NCBI RefSeq assembly: GCF_003236295.1
Contig: NZ_POTW01000071.1
Location: forward strand, 1-35,857
Reading direction: 5' to 3'
Source: Jiangella anatolica
Lineage (GTDB): Bacteria > Actinomycetota > Actinomycetes > Jiangellales > Jiangellaceae
DNA: 35,857 bases
Of the stretch, positions 32,048-35,857 are shown in pieces. The translations under genes were made by a program, and so were the position numbers. The notes beneath the pieces were generated by a model that had not been told where the DNA came from, did no database searches, and saw nothing but the letters and a program-made list of their open reading frames with translations. Position 1 is the first letter of the stretch. Every line of letters starts with the position of its first letter.

Positions 32048-32574
32048 CCAGCGAGCCGCCCGACGAACCCCGCCGCGCCCAGCCCGCGGTGGCGGTGGAT
32101 GCCGAGCCGGCCCCAGGCACCCCGCTGAGTTCCCCGGCGGACGCGAAGCCGGCGTTGAGACCAGCGCGTCCGGCCGAAGTGCCCGGAGCGCGCGGTGCTG
32201 GTCTCCCGCGCGGACGCGGAGGTGCCCGGAGGATGCGGAGCCGGCCCCGAGCCGACCGGCGGAGGCACTCGGAGGACGCGGCGGAGGATGCGGAGCCGGC
32301 CCGAGCAGGCCCGAGGAGGTGCCCGGAGGATGCGGAGCCGGCGTCTAAAGAGCGTTTCGTGGCATGCTTCTCCGCCACGAAACGCGGAGCCGGCGCAGCA
32401 TCCTCCGGGCACCTCCGCCCCTGAACCGCCGAGCGCATGTGGCGCCGCGTTCTCTGGGCACCTCCGCCCATGACCGCGAACCGGAGCCGGCACCGTGCCC
32501 TCCGGCCACCTCCGCGACGGCCGCCGACCAGTGCCGGCGCAGCATCCGCCGCAACGCTCCGGCCAGACAACTCG
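32048..32574. repeat. Non-coding field of degenerate repeats in both orientations
   Basis: This is the longest gene-free stretch. The motif CCCGGAGGATGCGGAGCC recurs in direct orientation at about 32219-32247, 32282-32303 and 32313-32342. Inverted or degenerate copies occur at about 32389-32418, 32450-32470, 32484-32516 and 32531-32562. Open frames here have repeat-derived sequence and no ribosome sites. The field lies between convergent genes and probably ends transcription from both. No insertion-sequence gene is present. Confidence 0.75.
32313..32418. repeat. Long inverted repeat (about 100 bases) within the repeat field
   Basis: Arms 32313-32342 and 32389-32418 are complementary at 27 of 30 positions. 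Inside them GCGTTTCGTGGC (32352-32363) pairs perfectly with GCCACGAAACGC (32374-32385) around a 10-base loop. RNA from either strand would form a long hairpin, and the DNA could extrude a cruciform. Confidence 0.75.
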
Positions 32575-33642
32575 CTAGGCGGTCTTCGTCACGTCGGCGA
32601 GTGTCACCATGTCGGTGAGCACCCGCGCCGCGGCCTGCACCAGCGGAACCGCCAGCAGCGCGCCGGTGCCCTCGCCGAGCCGTAGCCGCAGGTCCAGCAG
32701 CGCCGGTTCCCCCAGCCGGTCCGGCAGCGAGCGCCCGCCCGGCTCGGCGGACGTGTGTCCGGCGATGAGGTAGCCGGCGACGTCGGGGCAGAGCGCGACG
32801 GCGGCAAGGGCGGCGGCGCCGGTGATGACGCCGTCGACGATGACGGGGATCCGCGCGGCCGCGCCGGCCAGCATGACGCCGACCAGCGCCGCGTGCTCCA
32901 GCCCGCCCAGCGACGCCAGCGTCCCCAGTGACCCGCGCGCCTCGACCGACGTGTCTGCGGCGTGCCGGGCCAGGGCGGTCCGGACGATCTCGACCTTGTG
33001 CGGCGTGCGCTCATGGTCGAGGTTGGCGCCCTTGCCGGTCACTTCGGCCGGCTCGGCGCCGGTGAACGCGGCGATCAGCGCCGCCGACGCCGTCGTGTTG
33101 CCGATGCCGACCTCGCCGGTCACCAGCAGGTCGGCGCCGCCGTCGATCAGCTCCGCCGCCACCCGCGCGCCCGCGCCGATCGCGGCCCGGCACTCCTCGA
33201 TCGTCATCGCCGGCTCGACGGCCAGGTCGCGGGTGCCGCTGCGCACCCGCTCGTCGTGGACGCCACCGGGCACCGGACCGAGCCGCAGCGTCCCGACGTC
33301 GACCACCTCGACCCGCGCGCCGACGGTCCGGGCGATCGCGTTCACGGCCGCGCCACCGGCCGCGACGGTCTCGACCATCGCCGCGGTCACCTCCTGCGGC
33401 CAGTCCGACACGCCCTGCGCATGCACGCCGTGGTCGGCCGCGGCCACGACGACGGCCGGCGACGACGGGATCGGCGGCGGGCAGCGACCGGCGATCGCGG
33501 CCAGCCGGGCGCCGAGGTCCTCCAGCCGGCCGAGACTGCCCGGCGGCTTGGCCAACCCGGCGTGCCGCTCCAACGCCCGCTCGTACGCCGCGCCGTCGGC
33601 CGCGACGACCGCTCCGGCCAGCTCCTCCACCGTGCGCGTCAT
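32575..33642 (-). CDS. cobT: Nicotinate-nucleotide:dimethylbenzimidazole phosphoribosyltransferase CobT
   Basis: This 355-residue enzyme makes alpha-ribazole phosphate for the lower ligand of cobalamin. It has KPPGSLGRLEDLGARLA at the start, VVAAADHGVHAQGVS, VTGEVGIGNTTASAAL (E177) and the catalytic Glu in RLGEGTGA (E324). The length is normal. The ATG at 33642 overlaps the upstream cobU/cobC stop (ATGA). It is the last gene of the cobS-cobU/C-cobT operon and faces the repeat field downstream. Confidence 0.96.
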   Translation of the reverse strand: MTRTVEELAGAVVAADGAAYERALERHAGLAKPPGSLGRLEDLGARLAAIAGRCPPPIPSSPAVVVAAADHGVHAQGVSDWPQEVTAAMVETVAAGGAAVNAIARTVGARVEVVDVGTLRLGPVPGGVHDERVRSGTRDLAVEPAMTIEECRAAIGAGARVAAELIDGGADLLVTGEVGIGNTTASAALIAAFTGAEPAEVTGKGANLDHERTPHKVEIVRTALARHAADTSVEARGSLGTLASLGGLEHAALVGVMLAGAAARIPVIVDGVITGAAALAAVALCPDVAGYLIAGHTSAEPGGRSLPDRLGEPALLDLRLRLGEGTGALLAVPLVQAAARVLTDMVTLADVTKTA

Positions 33643-35513
33643 GCCGGTCCTCCGTTCTCGGTGATGTGCAGAGCGGCGATCAGCCGCTGGTGGGTGGCCC
33701 GGTCGCGGACCGCGATCCGCACGGCGCGGTCGTCCAGGCCGGGGAACGTGTCGGCGCGGCGGGCGGCCAGGCCGTGCGCCAGGAGCCGGTCGCGCAGCCC
33801 CGGCCGGCCGGACCGGACCAGCACGAAGTTGGCGTGCGCGTCCCACACCTCGAGGCTCCCGACGGCGCGCAGGCCGGCGATCAGCTCGGTCCGCAGCTCC
33901 GCGACGGCGGCGGCGCGGCCCCGGCGCTCGTCCTCGGCCGCCGGGGCGGTGAGCGCCTCGATCGCCGTCAGCGCGAGCCGGTTGACGCTCCACGGCTGCC
34001 GGCCGTGCCCCAGGGTGCGGATCACGTCGCTCGGCCCGGTGACGTAGCCGACCCGCAGGCCCGCCAGCCCCCACAGCTTGGTCAGACTGCGCACCGCGAC
34101 GACCCCGGGCAGGTCGCGGTGCCCGGCCACGCCGCCGGCGTCGTCGAGGAACTCCGCGAACGCCTCGTCGACGACGACGATGCGGCCCGGCCGGGTCAGC
34201 GCGGCCACGGTCTCGACCGGGTCGACCACGCCGGTCGGGTTGTCCGGCCGGCCGAGCACGACGAGGTCGGCGGCCGCGGGAACGGCGGACGGGTCCAGCC
34301 GCCAGTCGCGCGCGGGGTCACGGCGGACGCGGACGACGGTGCTGCCGACGGTCCGCAGCGCCACCTCGGGCTCGGTGAACGACGGGTGCACGCAGGCGGC
34401 CAGCCGTGGCCGGAGCACGTGGGCGAGCAGCCAGAACGCCTCCGCCGCGCCGTCGACGAGCAGGCATTCCTCGGCGGGACGACCGTGCCGGGCGGCCGCG
34501 GCGGCCCGGGCGGCGCGATCGTCGGGGTAGCCGGCGAGGTCCGGTACCGCGGCGGCGAGCCGCTCGGCCAGCCACGTCGGCGGCCCCGGCTGCACGTTGA
34601 CCGCGAGGTCGACGGCGCCGGGCGGGACCTGGGTGTCGCCGTGCTCGCGCAGCAGCGGGTCCACGGCCGGTGACGACGTCGCGGTGACGGACCCGGCCGA
34701 GGGCGCGGAACCTGCGACCCCACCGGCGGGCGCCCAGTTGAGCGGCAGACCATCCGCGGGCGATTCGCCGAACGGGCCGGGGTCGGCCAAGGGTCCGCCG
34801 GCCGGGTCCGGCGCCTCGCCGGGTGGGCCGGCGGCGGGCGCCAGGTCCGGTTCCAGCCGGACGACCCGGCCACCCACGACCAGCAGCGCCTCGTCGGCGA
34901 CGGCGGACAGCGTCTGCACCGCGCGTCCGTGCACGTCGACGTAGAGGCGCGCGCCGGCGCCGCCGGCGTGCACACCGAGGCCGGGCTGGCCGGCGATGAC
35001 CAGCACGTCGACGTCCAGGGCGGCGATCGCGCCGGTGAACGCCCGCAGCGCCGCGACCACGCCGTCCTCCGCGCGCGCCCGCAGCGCCGGATCGGGCACC
35101 TCGTCGCCGACGAACACGCCGGACGCCTCCAAGGTCTCGGCCAGCCACGTGTCCAACGCGTCGACCAGCACGAACGTCCCGGAACCGGCCTCGGCGACGG
35201 CGGCCGCGAGGTCGAACGTCTCCAGCGTGCGCCAGTGCGCCGGCCGGTCGGCGCGATGCCGTTCGACCCGGGCCTTGAACTCCTCGTCCCGCACGACGGC
35301 CGGCGCGACGACCACGACGGGACGGCCGCTGGCCTCGGCCCGGCGCGCCGCCAGTCCCGACTTGCCCGACTTCTGCCCGCCCAGCACCAGCGTCAGCCGC
35401 CCCCGCGACGCCCCGGACCCACGTTGATCATGGAGAACTCGGGCTTCCGAGCGCTCGGGAAGGCCGGTTTCTCCATGATCAACTTCTACAAAGGGGCGGG
35501 GCGGGGTGGTCAC
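33639..35513 (-). CDS. cobU: Fusion of CobU (cobinamide kinase/guanylyltransferase) and CobC-type aminotransferase
   Basis: This is a 624-residue two-domain protein. Residues about 38-222 are CobU: P-loop GGQKSGKS (45-52), ERHRADRPAHWRTLE with the guanylylated-His region, and LVDALDTWLAE. A Pro/Gly/Ala linker runs to about 300. Residues about 300-624 are a PLP aminotransferase-fold domain like threonine-phosphate decarboxylase CobC/CobD, with GRPDNPTG, VVDEAFAEF and PLP Lys in SLTKLWGLAGLRVGY (K479). The GTG at 35513 overlaps the cobS stop (GTGA) and no later start precedes the P-loop, so residues 11-31 are translated from a palindromic repeat. The first domain activates cobinamide; the second makes the aminopropanol linker or a related intermediate. 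Confidence 0.92.
   Translation of the reverse strand: MTTPPRPFVEVDHGETGLPERSEARVLHDQRGSGASRGRLTLVLGGQKSGKSGLAARRAEASGRPVVVVAPAVVRDEEFKARVERHRADRPAHWRTLETFDLAAAVAEAGSGTFVLVDALDTWLAETLEASGVFVGDEVPDPALRARAEDGVVAALRAFTGAIAALDVDVLVIAGQPGLGVHAGGAGARLYVDVHGRAVQTLSAVADEALLVVGGRVVRLEPDLAPAAGPPGEAPDPAGGPLADPGPFGESPADGLPLNWAPAGGVAGSAPSAGSVTATSSPAVDPLLREHGDTQVPPGAVDLAVNVQPGPPTWLAERLAAAVPDLAGYPDDRAARAAAAARHGRPAEECLLVDGAAEAFWLLAHVLRPRLAACVHPSFTEPEVALRTVGSTVVRVRRDPARDWRLDPSAVPAAADLVVLGRPDNPTGVVDPVETVAALTRPGRIVVVDEAFAEFLDDAGGVAGHRDLPGVVAVRSLTKLWGLAGLRVGYVTGPSDVIRTLGHGRQPWSVNRLALTAIEALTAPAAEDERRGRAAAVAELRTELIAGLRAVGSLEVWDAHANFVLVRSGRPGLRDRLLAHGLAARRADTFPGLDDRAVRIAVRDRATHQRLIAALHITENGGPA
35423..35483. repeat. 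61-bp REP-like palindrome inside cobU/cobC
   Basis: GTTGATCATGGAGAA (35423-35437) is perfectly repeated in inverted orientation at 35469-35483. A nested CTTCCGAGC/GCTCGGGAAG stem sits in the middle, with one extra base. The element is read in frame near the N-terminus of the fusion protein. Its structure is that of an intergenic REP/MITE-like palindrome rather than of CobU coding sequence. Confidence 0.75.
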
Positions 35514-35857
35514 AGCAGGTCCTCCCGAGCCAGGGCCACGACGGTGATCGCGACCGCGAGGTTGGTCAGCGCGACCGAGGCGCCGAGCACGTCGCCGGTG
35601 ACGCCACCGATGCGACGGCGAGCGGCGCGGCGCAGGCCGAGCACCGGCACGACGGCGGCCGCGAGCAGCACCGGAGCCCACCAGCCGGCCGTCAGCACGA
35701 CGACGACCAGCACGGTCACCGCCGCGACGACGGCGTCCACGAGGCCGATCCGGCCCAGCCGCTGCCCCTGGCCGTCGGCCCGGGCCGGCGGCAGCCAGGC
35801 CGCCAGCGCCAGCGGCGCCGCCCGGCCGACGACGTGGCCGGCGAGCAGGATCCGGGC
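35510..35857 (-). CDS. cobS: Adenosylcobinamide-GDP ribazoletransferase CobS, C-terminal part (cut by window end)
   Basis: The frame is open to the window edge and gives the last 115 residues. It has GHVVGRAAPLAL, hydrophobic helices (VVAAVTVLVVVVLTAGWW) and RRIGGVTGDVLGASVALTN, whose GDVLGA is the CobS/CobV metal-site signature. It joins adenosylcobinamide-GDP to alpha-ribazole in the membrane, the final step of cobalamin assembly. Its stop overlaps the GTG of the next gene (GTGA). Confidence 0.9.
   Translation of the reverse strand, partial: ARILLAGHVVGRAAPLALAAWLPPARADGQGQRLGRIGLVDAVVAAVTVLVVVVLTAGWWAPVLLAAAVVPVLGLRRAARRRIGGVTGDVLGASVALTNLAVAITVVALAREDLL

Noticed and set aside
31792-32424. 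Coding gene across the repeat field
   Set aside because: Its translation consists of repeat-derived Gly/Ala/Arg/Pro strings and it overlaps the DUF5324-like gene in another frame.
32048-32574. CRISPR array
   Set aside because: The repeats are degenerate, unevenly spaced and in both orientations; there are no regular spacers and no cas genes.
33639-35857. Cobalamin riboswitch
   Set aside because: The cob genes seen overlap each other, so no leader space exists; any riboswitch would lie beyond the right edge.

Overview
The window is high-GC actinobacterial DNA. This shows in the GC-rich third codon positions, the frequent GTG/TTG starts, the stop/start overlaps of four bases, and the conserved cell-envelope signalling block fhaA-fhaB-pstP-rodA-pbpA-pknB with crgA, trpG, a rhomboid gene and ppiA nearby. 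That block normally lies in the oriC half of actinobacterial chromosomes. I cannot fix the genus from sequence alone; a Jiangella-like or other filamentous actinomycete would fit.

Left part (1-19.8 kb), accessory metabolism. After the tail of a TetR-type regulator comes a tightly coupled seven-gene minus-strand operon (215-10584): solute-binding lipoprotein, two CUT1-type sugar permeases, GH2 beta-mannosidase-like enzyme, GH1 beta-glycosidase, a clan GH-D-like TIM-barrel glycosidase and an FAD-dependent oxidoreductase. It reads as import, trimming and oxidation of a plant-type oligosaccharide or glycoside. A strong candidate promoter with two palindromes precedes it. Next are two divergent units. 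The minus-strand one encodes a YihT/LacD-type class I aldolase and an Asp/Glu-racemase-family protein. The plus-strand one encodes a DeoR regulator, an OtnK-type four-carbon acid-sugar kinase and a class II aldolase. The kinase carries a disordered insert containing a nested DNA palindrome. Then come a divergent NAD-dependent epimerase and TetR-MFS pair sharing twin palindromic operators, a 5'-frameshifted Imm49-like immunity gene, and a short SDR-like gene.

Middle (19.8-29.7 kb), core. A tRNA-Leu(CAG) with an intrinsic terminator marks the change from accessory to core genes. The plus-strand series fhaA-fhaB-pstP-rodA-pbpA-pknB encodes FHA adaptors, the PP2C phosphatase, a SEDS glycosyltransferase with its class B PBP partner, and the PASTA kinase that controls them; there is no pknA. 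A convergent terminator separates pknB from trpG and a DUF881 gene. crgA diverges from these. Its downstream gap is AT-rich and palindrome-rich, holds two good DnaA boxes, and ends in a convergent terminator.

Right part (29.7-35.9 kb). A zinc-finger rhomboid protease and cyclophilin ppiA lie on the minus strand. A DUF5324-like protein with a Lys/Ala/Pro tail lies on the plus strand. A 527-bp non-coding stretch of degenerate repeats in both orientations follows, including a hairpin of about 100 bp. The window ends with the cobalamin nucleotide-loop operon cobS - cobU/cobC fusion - cobT on the minus strand. A 61-bp palindromic repeat is translated in frame inside the fusion gene. No complete new defence or mobile system is visible. 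The least explained signals are the palindromes embedded in coding sequence, the repeat field before cobT, the DnaA-box cluster after crgA and the broken orphan immunity gene.
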